A DNA stretch of 46,109 nt from a virus, in the IMG/VR virus record IMGVR_UViG_3300031753_000011, positions 1-46,109 of that record; one strand, written 5' to 3'. Positions 29,807 through 38,745 of this stretch are shown piece after piece (position 1 is the stretch's first letter; every line of letters begins with the position of its first letter). The notes beneath the pieces were generated by a model, which was not told where the DNA came from, did no database searches, and saw only the letters and a program-made list of their open reading frames with translations. The position numbers and the translations under genes were made by a program.

Positions 29807-31149
29807 TAGAGTAGCTGGTGCCCTCCTCCCGAACCTCCGCCGCTGCCAGCGCTAGAACCTCCGCCCGCTCCGCCAGACATTCCCGAACCTGCTACGGAAA
29901 CAGACGGCGGAAAAACTCCCGGTATCCCGAACGACGGCAACTGTCCCGTCCACACCGTCTCTGCCCTGCCGGTGATGAGCTGCCCCACGGTATCCCACGG
30001 AGCCCAGTTGTTATCCTCGTCGGCATACTGATAGTGGCGTGTGAATGTGCCGAGCGGAATTGAGATGGTGTACATCGGGTAGTTGTAGCCGAGTCCCAAG
30101 TTTGGGAGAAACGACGCAACCGGATTCCCGCTGGCGGCTGCGATGTCCGCATAGATCGCGTCGCGAGCCCCTCCACCGATAGGAGAGAAACTGTTCACGC
30201 TCATCTTGTAAATCTGTTCCGTCGAAGCGAAGAACCCAGATGCGCCGTACTGCGCGATACTCCAGTTCAAAATATTTCCGATGCCGTGACGCGAAGCCCA
30301 AAGGTGATCGAACTGGAACGGCGTCAGTGTTCGTCCGGTAGGCGTAAATTGCGTGATGCCGTTGGGACGGAACAGATACCCTTGAATCCCGATGGTCATA
30401 AGTCCGGTGAGCACGTCGGGCACATCGAGGAAATCATTGAAGCCCGCGCTGGTGTTCGCTATCGGGTCCCACTGTGTCGGTATCCCGTTCGCGCTCCACC
30501 ACAACCGTTGCGGGAATTTGAAAATCACTCCCGTCGCGTTGTCGAGAACGACGACGTTCGCCAGCAAGATTTGATTGTTCAGTTCGCTGAGATAGAAAGC
30601 GCCGATTGACAGCGGGCCAGTAGAACCGGGAACAACCGTAGGCGCGTCGGCCACAGCAATTGCCGCGATGGACGTAGCGCCGGGTGCTCCCGCGTTCGCG
30701 AACGTGGGAATCTGCGAGAGCCCGTCCCACGATGCTAGGACCGGCGCGCCGTTCGTGTAGTACAGGATATTTGCAAAGACTTGCGTGGCGACGGGATTAC
30801 CCGCTGCGAGATTCGGCCCGCCCAGATAAGTCCACGGATTCACGTTTGGCGCTTGATTGTTTCCGGCGAGTTGCCATGCAGCGCTCGCGGTCATCAACAC
30901 CGTGTGCCATACCTGATTTACGTCCTGAAAACTCGCTGCGCCGAGCGGAGGATTCTTGTTGTCCGGGGCGGGAAATTCCAGCTTGAACACAGGCCGGGAC
31001 CGCAACTCTTTGTTGCGGAACATGAAGTTGTGAGTTGTCGGAGAGGCGTGATCGTCTAGCAGATTTTCAGGAGTTTGCACGTCGAGGCCGAGATAGGGTC
31101 CAGCGTATTCGATCTCGAAATATCCACTTTTACTAACTTGAACGGCCAC
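29806..31149 (-). CDS. Tail nozzle/stabilization-like protein, 447 aa
   Basis: The sequence opens GYFEIEYAGPYLGLDVQTPE, followed by repeated blade-like segments with YYTNGAPVLASWDG, RLWWSANGIPTQWDP and GYLFRPNGITQFTP. Such repeats are seen in the beta-propeller-type tail nozzle or hub proteins of short-tailed phages (T7 gp12 and P22 gp10 type). The last 30 residues are a glycine/serine tail. The assignment is moderately sure. Confidence 0.6.
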   Translation of the reverse strand: MAVQVSKSGYFEIEYAGPYLGLDVQTPENLLDDHASPTTHNFMFRNKELRSRPVFKLEFPAPDNKNPPLGAASFQDVNQVWHTVLMTASAAWQLAGNNQAPNVNPWTYLGGPNLAAGNPVATQVFANILYYTNGAPVLASWDGLSQIPTFANAGAPGATSIAAIAVADAPTVVPGSTGPLSIGAFYLSELNNQILLANVVVLDNATGVIFKFPQRLWWSANGIPTQWDPIANTSAGFNDFLDVPDVLTGLMTIGIQGYLFRPNGITQFTPTGRTLTPFQFDHLWASRHGIGNILNWSIAQYGASGFFASTEQIYKMSVNSFSPIGGGARDAIYADIAAASGNPVASFLPNLGLGYNYPMYTISIPLGTFTRHYQYADEDNNWAPWDTVGQLITGRAETVWTGQLPSFGIPGVFPPSVSVAGSGMSGGAGGGSSAGSGGGSGGGHQLL

Positions 31150-31161
31150 ACGCGCATTCCC

Positions 31162-31665
31162 CTAGTAAATCGTCAACTGCAAGTTGCTTGGAGCCGGAAG
31201 CGTGTTGATTACCAGCCCTTCAAACCACAGTATTTTCGCGGAGTTGTACGGCTGGTCCGCAAGAGTCGCGTGCGGATTCCAGACAGTGTTGCCGACTAGG
31301 TTGGTGAGTAGCAGCGTGCTCGCTGCCGGCGCTTGGTCCCACAATCCTTGCTCCGCTCGAATATTGTCGAGGAACGCGGCTGTTAGAACATTACCGCCCG
31401 CTCCAGCATTCGCCAGCGTACTTTTCCACGCGGGAATCGTGATGAGAAAAGTGTTCGCGCCCGGGACCGCTTGGACTCGATAACCACCGTTCCATCCAAA
31501 CGGAGTGACGCCTTGAATGCTGATTGGTGCGTTCGCGGCGAGACCGTGAGCAACGGCTGTAACAAGTGCTGACGCAATTCCATTGCGTACAATGCTGGTG
31601 ATCGCCGTAGATGTGGCCTGGTCGGCGTTCGTGAAGGTCCACGGATTCGTTTGCGTGTTCGCCAT
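31162..31665 (-). CDS. Virion protein with FCCH-like domain, 167 aa
   Basis: Residues about 20-80 (ITSIVRNGIASALVTAVAHG, then SIQGVTPFGWNGGYRV and NTFLITI) match the small beta domain, often annotated as E1-FCCH-like, that recurs in phage tail and baseplate proteins. The C-terminal half is beta-rich and unassigned. It sits between the small zinc protein and the nozzle-like gene. Confidence 0.55.
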   Translation of the reverse strand: MANTQTNPWTFTNADQATSTAITSIVRNGIASALVTAVAHGLAANAPISIQGVTPFGWNGGYRVQAVPGANTFLITIPAWKSTLANAGAGGNVLTAAFLDNIRAEQGLWDQAPAASTLLLTNLVGNTVWNPHATLADQPYNSAKILWFEGLVINTLPAPSNLQLTIY

Positions 31666-31938
31666 TTACCAAGTACCTGCGCTGGCTGGTACAGTTTCGA
31701 GTTGCAAAATCGGATCTATCGGGTTGATGAGTTTTGTGTCTGGGATTAACTCTTGCCGGTCTCGACTAGCTTCGCGTGCTACGCGCAATTCAAACGAGCC
31801 GTTGATTGCACGATCAAAGCAGCCGTAAACGTGGCAAACAAGTAGGCCATCATCCCATGAGCAATCCGAAATCGGAACTTTGCGCTCGCATCGGGCGCAC
31901 TGGGTATAAACGTAGTCAAGATACCCTCTCCAGATCAT
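31666..31938 (-). CDS. Zinc-ribbon-like late protein, 90 aa
   Basis: CARCERKVPISDCSWDDG and VCHVYGCFDR give two cysteine pairs of a zinc ribbon, typical of small proteins found after capsid genes in several phages. The rest is helical and basic. It overlaps the gene before it by 4 bases. Confidence 0.6.
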   Translation of the reverse strand: MIWRGYLDYVYTQCARCERKVPISDCSWDDGLLVCHVYGCFDRAINGSFELRVAREASRDRQELIPDTKLINPIDPILQLETVPASAGTW

Positions 31939-32243
31939 GTGCTCGAATCATCCTTGGCCGATGGCGGAGGGGGTGGAGGTGGAGGTGGGCCAACAGATTC
32001 CGGCGCAGCGGCGTGCGATTGTGGCATCGGCCCAACGCCGCCAACGTGCGCGGGGCGGACAACGGGTTTCTCAATCCCTTCTTTCAATTCAGAAGTGGAG
32101 ATGCCGCCTTGTTTTGCGAAATGTCCCCGCAGGTAAGTGCGCGCTGCGTCCTCTTCGTAGAAATCTCCCGCAGTCCCGCAGGAGCATTGCGCGTGGAACG
32201 GTCGGAGCAAATCCGTTTTAGAAACTGCGCCAATGTGGTGCAT
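31935..32243 (-). CDS. Hypothetical protein with poly-proline tail, 102 aa
   Basis: The N-terminal half holds CSCG, and the second half is proline/alanine-rich with a run of nine prolines. Like the pectate lyase gene it contains a slippage-prone GGN/CCN tract (about 31968-31994). It has no known family; a flexible linker protein of the virion is likely. Confidence 0.5.
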   Translation of the reverse strand: MHHIGAVSKTDLLRPFHAQCSCGTAGDFYEEDAARTYLRGHFAKQGGISTSELKEGIEKPVVRPAHVGGVGPMPQSHAAAPESVGPPPPPPPPPSAKDDSST

Positions 32244-32250
32244 GTCAGCC

Positions 32251-32763
32251 TCACGTTAGAGCCATCGCCGAAAATTCCAGACTCACGTTGACAGTTCCAT
32301 CGCCGAGCGTCAGCGCGGGAGTTGTCCCCACTAGTTTCAACTCAAACCCCAGATTCGCGCAAGCCGTCAGCGCTTCGTTGCCGACCGCAACCGGGCCAAC
32401 GGTGATGAACCGGCTCGCAACCTGATCGACGAGCCCCGCCGCTGGAACAGTCGCCAGCGCTACCGCTTTGCCAATGTACTCCAACTGAAAAGCGTTGTCG
32501 GCATTGCCGAGCGTGTAGGCCGTGGTGACGAATTTGTACTCGACGGAAAGTCGTTTAGGAAATAGAACGAGGTTCACGGTGCCGTCTATCTGGACGGTTG
32601 ACGGTGTCGGGAAAAGCACGATGGCCGTCGTTTGCAGCGCTTTCAACTGAGCGCTGGTGAGCGTGAGCTGCGCGCCCATCGCAGGAATGCCCATCGAAGA
32701 CGAGCCGTTTGGAAACTGAGTCAGCGAGTACGGCGGGTTGAATGGTTGGTCTGCTGTGCCCAT
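32251..32763 (-). CDS. Structural protein, 170 aa
   Basis: The sequence is beta-rich with VQIDGTVNLVLFPKRLSVEY, then NVSLEF at the end, and has alternating hydrophobic residues. It lies two genes downstream of the capsid gene in the late operon. A decoration or minor head protein is most likely. Confidence 0.55.
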   Translation of the reverse strand: MGTADQPFNPPYSLTQFPNGSSSMGIPAMGAQLTLTSAQLKALQTTAIVLFPTPSTVQIDGTVNLVLFPKRLSVEYKFVTTAYTLGNADNAFQLEYIGKAVALATVPAAGLVDQVASRFITVGPVAVGNEALTACANLGFELKLVGTTPALTLGDGTVNVSLEFSAMALT

Positions 32764-32776
32764 CTCGCTCTCTCCC

Positions 32777-33007
32777 TCAGTGCTGAATCAACGGCATGGC
32801 AGTTACCGGCAAAATGCGCTGATTCTTTCTCTGCTCTGCCGCGAAATCGTGGATGGCTTCCTTCGCCATTTCCAGCATGCCCATGCAAATCATGGGATTC
32901 TGAATCGGCCCGTTCACCTGCACTGCTCCGGTCAACTGATCCAAGCTAATCGTCAGGACCAAAGTTGCGTTCGGCGCTTGTCCGTTGCTTCCGTTGTTAT
33001 CATTCAT
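32777..33007 (-). CDS. Small structural-region protein, 76 aa
   Basis: A beta start (LVLTISLDQLTGAVQVNG) and an amphipathic helix (MGMLEMAKEAIHDFAAEQRK) follow a polar N-terminus. It directly follows the major capsid gene in transcription. No family is recognised. Confidence 0.5.
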   Translation of the reverse strand: MNDNNGSNGQAPNATLVLTISLDQLTGAVQVNGPIQNPMICMGMLEMAKEAIHDFAAEQRKNQRILPVTAMPLIQH

Positions 33008-33028
33008 GTAAACTTTACTTATTGAATA

Positions 33029-33994
33029 TCACGGCCCGTACGACCAGAAAGTTCCGGGCCACACGGTGGCTCCCGCCGAGAAACGCTGCGTGCTCAGGAA
33101 CAAAAGCACCTGCGTCTTGAAGTCATCATCGGTCTGCGCCATGAGCGGCTCGCGCTCGTAGAATTTCATTTGATGGCCGGACTTTTCTGCGATGAGTCCC
33201 CATCCCGATGTTGAAGTCAGATAGTTGAGTTCCAACCCTTGCAGATTTTCTGCTTGCAGCCAGTTCAGTTCGTTGTTCGCACTGAACGGCACGCCGGGAG
33301 AGCCGATCAACTCACGCGTCAAGCGGCGAAGTTCGGGCGGATGAACCAAGTGACGCGGGTGCACGTGAATCGGGATACCGCGTCCATCGGGCATGCGCGC
33401 GAAAATGTTGATTGCTTGCTGCAATGCAGTGTCGCCGAGGTCGGTATCGGGGTTGGGCCGGTTCGGGTAGGTGCCTGCCGCCGAGATGATATTTGTGATT
33501 CCCGGTGCCGTCGCGGTCGCTGCTGTTCCGCCGAGCAACGGATGCGCGATGTTGAACAGCGTTACGCCGTCATTCGTGAGAATTAGCGTCCCGCCAAGAT
33601 TGAACAGCGAGCAGCACACTGCTTCGCGACCGAACAATCCCGAGCGTGCATGCGACTTGGGCATCTGCTTCACGATGCCGTACTTGTCGTCGGCAATCAG
33701 TTGCCGCGTAACTTCGGAGAGCAACCCGTACTGCAAGTGTAGATACTTTTTCGTGCCGCCTTGAATCATCGCGTCGGTGATCGGCGGAGTGCCTTCCGGC
33801 ATGAGAGGCATCGGCCCGGTACCCGACAACTGGTAGTCGATTTCGTACGCGTCCTCGGAGGTCATCTCGTTCATGTAGTGCGGGTATTGTGGCGCGTGTT
33901 CTTTCAAATCGAAGAATTCAACGAAAATGTGACGTAACCCAGGAGCTAATAGCGGGGGAAAATTATTTCTAGATTGTACACCCAACGGAGCCAT
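33029..33994 (-). CDS. Major capsid protein, 321 aa
   Basis: Its position after scaffold and decoration genes, its size and its sequence style (YEIDYQLSGTGPMPLMPEG, LSEVTRQLIADDKYG, ARSGLFGREAVCC, then DLGDTALQQAINIFARM and PFSANNELNW) fit an HK97-fold head protein of the Mu gpT-like kind. A GGGAGGG site lies 8 bases before the ATG. No N-terminal delta domain is evident, consistent with a separate scaffold. Confidence 0.75.
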   Translation of the reverse strand: MAPLGVQSRNNFPPLLAPGLRHIFVEFFDLKEHAPQYPHYMNEMTSEDAYEIDYQLSGTGPMPLMPEGTPPITDAMIQGGTKKYLHLQYGLLSEVTRQLIADDKYGIVKQMPKSHARSGLFGREAVCCSLFNLGGTLILTNDGVTLFNIAHPLLGGTAATATAPGITNIISAAGTYPNRPNPDTDLGDTALQQAINIFARMPDGRGIPIHVHPRHLVHPPELRRLTRELIGSPGVPFSANNELNWLQAENLQGLELNYLTSTSGWGLIAEKSGHQMKFYEREPLMAQTDDDFKTQVLLFLSTQRFSAGATVWPGTFWSYGP

Positions 33995-34023
33995 TTGTTA
34001 AACCCTCCCCGCCATGTTAAGAT
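33995..34023 (+). promoter_or_regulatory. Promoter-like sequence ahead of the inserted HNH gene
   Basis: TTGTTA (33995-34000) and TAAGAT (34018-34023) are 17 bases apart, each with four of six consensus matches. Seven bases later comes the ATG at 34031, so the transcript would be leaderless. The promoter serves a gene inserted against the late operon. Confidence 0.45.
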
Positions 34024-34030
34024 ATGGCTT

Positions 34031-34552
34031 ATGCCACTCAAAGACCCAGAGGCCAGAAAGGCCTTTAATCGCGCTTACTACAAACGAAAACATGCACAGA
34101 TTCTTGAACAGCAACGTGGGTATCGGCAATCTAACAGCGAGAAAATATACGAGCGCAACCGCAAATACGTTGAGAAAAATCGAGAAAAGCATCGCGCTTG
34201 GTGCCGCAAAGCCAATAAGAAATGGCGCAAAAAGCACGGCCCCGAATATTATCGCCGGTATCGCAGAAAGCGCGGTGAAGCAACGAAGATTACGGCCCGC
34301 TGGCGACTTCGCGAAGCTCTTAAGAGCGGTGAAGTCAAACGTCCTTCCGCATGTTCTCGCTGCGGAATCGAATGCACACCGCACGGACACCATCCGAACT
34401 ACTCGAAACCTTTGGAGGTCGAATGGGTATGCGGTATCTGTCACAAAAAAATCCATAAACTCCTGAAAACTACGCGACGATCTGGGCAACCGCAGGCAGA
34501 ACAACGAAAATCACGTGACCGCCGACCGTGCCGACCGGCTCCAGCGGGCTGA
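34031..34552 (+). CDS. HNH-like endonuclease on the opposite strand, 173 aa
   Basis: A long, very basic N-terminal helix region (about 100 residues rich in K, R, Y) precedes CSRCGIECTPHGHHPNYSKP and WVCGICHKKIH, an HNH core with two CxxC pairs. I start it at 34031. It points against the late operon, lies between the capsid gene and a decoration-like gene, and its last 83 bases overlap the 3' end of that gene. It is probably a homing-type insertion. Another in-frame ATG upstream lies inside the promoter. Confidence 0.7.
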   Translation: MPLKDPEARKAFNRAYYKRKHAQILEQQRGYRQSNSEKIYERNRKYVEKNREKHRAWCRKANKKWRKKHGPEYYRRYRRKRGEATKITARWRLREALKSGEVKRPSACSRCGIECTPHGHHPNYSKPLEVEWVCGICHKKIHKLLKTTRRSGQPQAEQRKSRDRRPCRPAPAG

Positions 34553-35111
34553 TTGCCACGATGAGCACCGCTGCGCTCGCGCCTGTTTTGTTCGTGTCTA
34601 CATACCAGAACGCGTTGCCGCTGTCTTTCGTGAGTCCGAAAATCAAACCGACTTGCGCGTTGCTGGTAGCAACTGGCGTCACCGTTGCAGACGTTCCGAG
34701 CTTGCCGATGAACCGAGTTGTCGGTGCTGCGATGTTGTAGCGGATGAATCCGTCCGACGTTGGAACCATCGGCGGAGTGATGACCGCGAGCGGTTGATTG
34801 GCATTCGCTGCGTAGTTTCCAATCACGGAACCAGGGCCGAGCACCGGCGAAAATGGTTGCGGTGCGCCCGCTCCGGTCGTGCCAAGATTGGCCGCGTTTT
34901 CTGCCGCGAACCCTGCGATACCGCGCACCAAAGTGGTGCCGTCCCACGCGGCCACGCCGCCGTCCGCCGCGCCGACGCCGGTCATCTGGATTTGAACTGG
35001 CGTGCCTTCAACGAATGTTTGGCCCGCCTCTTCGACTTGGTAGCCTTCGGGAAATGAGATAGCTCCGCCAAGGTCCTGCGTTGGCTCGATTGCATCCGCG
35101 AAGTTCGCCAT
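34470..35111 (-). CDS. Head decoration-like protein, 213 aa
   Basis: The composition is rich in alanine, glycine and valine with few charges, with segments such as EEAGQTFVEGTPVQIQMTG and VRGIAGFAAENAANLG, typical of small head decoration proteins encoded before the major capsid gene. The 3' end overlaps the HNH-like gene from the other strand. No motif is decisive. Confidence 0.6.
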   Translation of the reverse strand: MANFADAIEPTQDLGGAISFPEGYQVEEAGQTFVEGTPVQIQMTGVGAADGGVAAWDGTTLVRGIAGFAAENAANLGTTGAGAPQPFSPVLGPGSVIGNYAANANQPLAVITPPMVPTSDGFIRYNIAAPTTRFIGKLGTSATVTPVATSNAQVGLIFGLTKDSGNAFWYVDTNKTGASAAVLIVAISPLEPVGTVGGHVIFVVLPAVAQIVA

Positions 35112-35115
35112 GTGT

Positions 35116-35718
35116 TTATTTCTCCTTGGGAATGCGAGCTACTGAGGCGTTGCCCCTGATTTCTCCGGTGAGCAGTTCTTGCGCAGCATCGCTGACTACT
35201 GCTCGTGAGCGCATCTCTTCGCTGTCCACGACTTGGGTGTTCAACTCTGGCGACATGTTGCCAATGCCCATTGGCCCGGTATCTTGCCGACGCGGGTTGA
35301 TGAGATCGAGTGCCGCTAGGTTTTGCGCTTTGCGAATTTCTTTCCAGCGTTGCACGGGGATTTTCATCAAGCGGCGGTCGCCGGAACGAATCTCGTTTTC
35401 GTTTTTTACGTTGTCTTTGGAATACATCTCTACGTCTTTGGTCGTGGCGTACTGCCATCCCGCTGCACGTAGTTGCTCGACGCGTTCGTGTCGCGCATCG
35501 CTGCCGCAGCGGTCGAACGCGAGGTAGTACACGTACTCTTTGTTGAGTACCGTCTTGATACGTCCAGATTCGGGAAGATGCAGCGGGCGAGCGGCGATTG
35601 ACGGGCTGAGCAAGTCGCGGAGTTCTTCGTTCCACTGCGACGGCGGGATACCATCCGGTCCGAGGATTTGCTTGAGCGTGTTCGGCGGAACGGCGGGATC
35701 AAATTGCGGTTGCGCCAT
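35116..35718 (-). CDS. Hypothetical head-region protein, 200 aa
   Basis: The sequence is charged and mainly helical in the centre (KIPVQRWKEIRKAQNLAALD), with a tryptophan-containing N-terminal domain. It starts where the scaffold gene ends (one-base overlap) and lies ahead of the decoration-like gene. A head assembly role is inferred from position only. Confidence 0.5.
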   Translation of the reverse strand: MAQPQFDPAVPPNTLKQILGPDGIPPSQWNEELRDLLSPSIAARPLHLPESGRIKTVLNKEYVYYLAFDRCGSDARHERVEQLRAAGWQYATTKDVEMYSKDNVKNENEIRSGDRRLMKIPVQRWKEIRKAQNLAALDLINPRRQDTGPMGIGNMSPELNTQVVDSEEMRSRAVVSDAAQELLTGEIRGNASVARIPKEK

Positions 35719-36404
35719 CAGACGAGCCCTTTCTTCACGTTCTCAGAAAATTTCTTCGGGTCGATGTCGAGCGCGCGCATCTGCTCTGCGACGCTCCAAG
35801 TTTTCACACTGCCATCGGGTTTCGTTTGGTGCCACACGAGCGACGGATCGGAGAGCGGGCCTTCTTGCTCGGTTGTGCCCGTGCCTTTGTCTTCGAGGAA
35901 GAAAGTTCCGTTGCTATCGCGCCGCAAGCCGGAAGTTTTTACTTCACGTGCGATCAGGATATTCACGATGTTGTCGCATACCGCTGCGTAATCCGGTTTG
36001 GCTTTGGTCGGAAAATCTACGCTCGCAAACCACTCTTTCACTTTCGGAATCAAGTGGGACCATTGCGACGGAATGCTGGAAATGCATTCGCTCTCGGTGA
36101 GGCGCGCGTTGGTTTGAATCGCGACGGCGAGGCTGGCTTGCGTGGCGTTGTGCTGCTTTTCTTCGGCGGTGAGTTCGCGCGGCGTGCCGTCTTCGTTCGT
36201 CGGTCCCTTGCGCTCGGGCGGTTTTGTTGCTTCGGCCTTGATGCCTTCCCACTCGGTTTTCAATCCGCTGAGTTCGTCACGCAGCGGCTTCATGCGTTCA
36301 TCAACAGCCGCACCGAACCGCTCGACGAGCGCGTCCATCTCCGCCTTGCTCTGCTCTTCGGGAGTTTTGCCATCAGGCTGTTTGTGTTTGTCGAACCAAC
36401 CCAT
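35718..36404 (-). CDS. Scaffold-like protein, 228 aa
   Basis: Coiled-coil sequence (MDALVERFGAAVDERMKPLR, DELSGLKTEWEGIKAE), a charged linker and a helical C-terminus (SVAEQMRALDIDPKKFSENV) are usual for capsid scaffolds, as is the position between portal and capsid genes. On the minus strand TTGACA (about 36452-36457) with a weak GTTACT box after 17 bases lies 25-50 bases before the start; it may be a late promoter, but it also falls inside the gene before it. Confidence 0.6.
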   Translation of the reverse strand: MGWFDKHKQPDGKTPEEQSKAEMDALVERFGAAVDERMKPLRDELSGLKTEWEGIKAEATKPPERKGPTNEDGTPRELTAEEKQHNATQASLAVAIQTNARLTESECISSIPSQWSHLIPKVKEWFASVDFPTKAKPDYAAVCDNIVNILIAREVKTSGLRRDSNGTFFLEDKGTGTTEQEGPLSDPSLVWHQTKPDGSVKTWSVAEQMRALDIDPKKFSENVKKGLV

Positions 36405-36582
36405 CGGTACCGGAACCTCTGGAGCGAGAGAGTAACCCAGTCGTACTAGAACTTGTCAAGGGAATATTTTCACGATCTTTCAGAAACGCGTCCCACCACT
36501 CCCGCGTCACTACCAAACGGCGGCCCGTTGCGAGCCGCAAAAACTTCCAGTGGTGAATCCTTAGCGGCTGATGTGAAGTCAT
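36373..36582 (-). CDS. Hypothetical protein, 69 aa
   Basis: The start overlaps the previous stop by 4 bases (ATGA). The first 40 residues (LRIHHWKFLRLATGRRLVVT, then REWWDAFLKDRE) look like a small folded domain rich in tryptophan, and the tail is low-complexity serine/threonine/glycine. It overlaps the scaffold start by 32 bases. The function is unknown. Confidence 0.45.
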   Translation of the reverse strand: MTSHQPLRIHHWKFLRLATGRRLVVTREWWDAFLKDRENIPLTSSSTTGLLSRSRGSGTDGLVRQTQTA

Positions 36583-36866
36583 CGGCGACTCCGTTTCCAC
36601 TCCTGCAACTCTTTGGGCAAGTCGCGCATTCTTTCGAGTACAGCGATCTGTCCTCTGCAAAAGTTTGTGAGTTCCATAGTTGGCGTGTTGTGTATCACGT
36701 CATACTCCAGCGCTTGGCGGAGCGCCTCCAGGTCCGCTAGGAGGTCCGCCCATGCCGGGTTCTGCACCAGGGACGAGGCCCGGTCGGGGTTGGCGAATAG
36801 CTTGGGCCATCGCACTGAGTCGGTCTGCGGGTTGCTGCTGCGCTGGTCCGGGTTGCGCTTTGGCAT
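36579..36866 (-). CDS. Small portal-linked protein, up to 95 aa
   Basis: The core NPAWADLLADLEALRQALEY and ELTNFCRGQIAVLERMRDLP resembles short helical proteins encoded just after phage portals (pattern of a tryptophan/leucine helix, then RGxIxxL and LP). The start is unclear: the ATG at 36866 gives a long overlap with the portal 3' end, and a later GTG near 36765 is possible. Confidence 0.5.
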   Translation of the reverse strand: MPKRNPDQRSSNPQTDSVRWPKLFANPDRASSLVQNPAWADLLADLEALRQALEYDVIHNTPTMELTNFCRGQIAVLERMRDLPKELQEWKRSRR

Positions 36867-38745
36867 TGAGTTCCTCGGGAAATTCGATGTTAGCTACAAA
36901 CTCCTCCGGTTGGTCGGTGATTTGAAAATCACGGACGATCTGCTGCATAAGCCGCATTTTCCCTTTGGCCGTTTCGATGAGCCACTTTTTGTAAAACTCT
37001 GGGAGTCCCTGATTCTGCACTGCCTGAATCGCGCTGGACATGGATTTCATGTAGCCGTCGAGCGCTTGATTCAACAGCAATTCGTTTTGCTTGGTGACTT
37101 CGCGGTTGGCGCTCGCGGTTGTGGAGCGAATGGGAATCCGTACTTTGCGTTCAAGAAAATCTGCCAGCGCTTCGTCCAGCAACTTGTCGTCGAGCCCGAA
37201 CATAGAACCTTTGCCGCCGAGTCCCATCGCTCCGTACATGTCCGTGAGCAGCGAAATAAGTTTTACGTGCGAGTGCCGAAAATCCGACGTGCGATGATTG
37301 TTGCGCGAGTTCCCCTCTTGCAACACCGCCATTGTGCCCATGCTTCCGAACTGGCCTTTCTTGTTGGTGGTGCCTGGTCCCATTGCTCCGAGTGGTGGAC
37401 CGACTCCGAATCTTTCGCGCGCTTGCTGAATCATGGCTTGCTCGTTCGCCATTGACAGTTGACCGGCATCCACATTGCCCACCGAGTAATGCTCAAACTC
37501 TCCGTTGCCGAACGGTAGCGTTGCGCCCGGAAAAACTTTCATGTTCTTGTCGATGTTTTTGTTTTGCGGCGAGAGCCGGTTGAGTCCGAGCATCATCCAC
37601 GTGGTTGCATCGTTGCGCTGATTCTTCGCCGTGCTGATTTCATCTTGGAAGTATTGCCCCATGTCCGCGTAGCCGCGCCCGTTCATGCCAAACTCGCCAA
37701 GCGACAGCCGCGTGCGAATCAACGGAATCTGATTTTCAGGTATGAAATTGAAAACCTGATTCAGCATGGTTTTCGTTTCAAAATGGAACCAGGCGATAAG
37801 TCGAAACTTTCGCGGGCCGACGTACCAGTAAAAATAGCACTCGTGAATATCCCACTCCGCGAGGATGCGGTCCTCGGTGGACACCACGCCTTTCTTTTGG
37901 TTCTCGCGCTTGCGGATTTCTCCGGGTCCGTAGCGGTCTGGCTTGCCTAATATTTTTTCCACATCGGCTTTGCGATAGTGGCCTTTGAACACTCGCTCTT
38001 GTAAGTCGCGGCGGTTGAGTGTCACCTTGCGTGACAAGAAAACAGAATCTTCTGGCGTGTTCGCGTCCGGGTCGTAGAGCACATCCTCGAATCGCAGGTT
38101 GACTACTTTCGGCCCTTCGTAGAGCGTTTCGTTCTCGAATTTTTTTCGCTTGCCTACTTTGTCGTAGCCGACGTAAATCGCTTCGACGCGCTTCTCGGGT
38201 GCCACGCATACCCACGCAGTTCCGAGGTCGGTGCTGTCGTGGAACCAAAGATTTTCCACGCGATACAAGTCGAGTTCTTTTGGTTCGTATGCAACGTGGT
38301 CGATGAACGTTTCGAGTAGTCGAGCCTTGCGAGAGTTATTCGCGGCATCGTCGGAATCTTTGGCTTGCGTGAAGTAGCGGTAGTTGATTATCGGCGCGAT
38401 GGCCCAGACGAGCTGCATCACGCGAGCGGAAAGTTCATCGCTTGATTCGCCGATGATCGGGTGCACCAAGTTGCTGCAATTCTCGAACGGCCAGGATTTA
38501 TTTTCTTCGCGCGGCTTGCCACTCGCGAGGCGTCGCCACTCTGGGACTTTGTGCTTGTGTAGGTTTTCGAGTTGTTTCGTGCGTGCGTCGATCTGCTCAT
38601 ACACCCACTTGCAAATCTCTGCGTCTGTCGATTCGCCGAAGGAAGCCTCACGCATTTCAAAGTTGCGCGCGGTGCGGTAAGACAGTTTTGGTTTTGGCTC
38701 AGGAGTCGGCGCGATCTGCGGGAGTTGCGGAACTGCGGTTGCCAT
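36700..38745 (-). CDS. Portal protein, 681 aa
   Basis: The order and style (KSWPFENCSNLVHPIIGESS, LYDPDANTPEDSVFLSRKVT, AKNQRNDATTWMMLGL near the middle, then a glutamine/proline tail) fit large portals of P22-like short-tailed phages, which form the dodecameric DNA channel and hold the terminase. Its neighbours, terminase upstream and scaffold downstream, agree. The C-terminal 50 residues are proline/glycine-rich and probably disordered. Confidence 0.8.
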   Translation of the reverse strand: MATAVPQLPQIAPTPEPKPKLSYRTARNFEMREASFGESTDAEICKWVYEQIDARTKQLENLHKHKVPEWRRLASGKPREENKSWPFENCSNLVHPIIGESSDELSARVMQLVWAIAPIINYRYFTQAKDSDDAANNSRKARLLETFIDHVAYEPKELDLYRVENLWFHDSTDLGTAWVCVAPEKRVEAIYVGYDKVGKRKKFENETLYEGPKVVNLRFEDVLYDPDANTPEDSVFLSRKVTLNRRDLQERVFKGHYRKADVEKILGKPDRYGPGEIRKRENQKKGVVSTEDRILAEWDIHECYFYWYVGPRKFRLIAWFHFETKTMLNQVFNFIPENQIPLIRTRLSLGEFGMNGRGYADMGQYFQDEISTAKNQRNDATTWMMLGLNRLSPQNKNIDKNMKVFPGATLPFGNGEFEHYSVGNVDAGQLSMANEQAMIQQARERFGVGPPLGAMGPGTTNKKGQFGSMGTMAVLQEGNSRNNHRTSDFRHSHVKLISLLTDMYGAMGLGGKGSMFGLDDKLLDEALADFLERKVRIPIRSTTASANREVTKQNELLLNQALDGYMKSMSSAIQAVQNQGLPEFYKKWLIETAKGKMRLMQQIVRDFQITDQPEEFVANIEFPEELNAKAQPGPAQQQPADRLSAMAQAIRQPRPGLVPGAEPGMGGPPSGPGGAPPSAGV

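Noticed and set aside
31806-32291. Plus-strand frame of 161 codons opposite the zinc and proline-rich genes
   Set aside because: It is arginine-rich antisense of a poly-proline gene, without a ribosome-binding site.
36430-36457. Minus-strand TTGACA as a firm late promoter for the scaffold gene
   Set aside because: The -10 box is poor and the site is inside a probable coupled gene; it is mentioned under the scaffold gene only.
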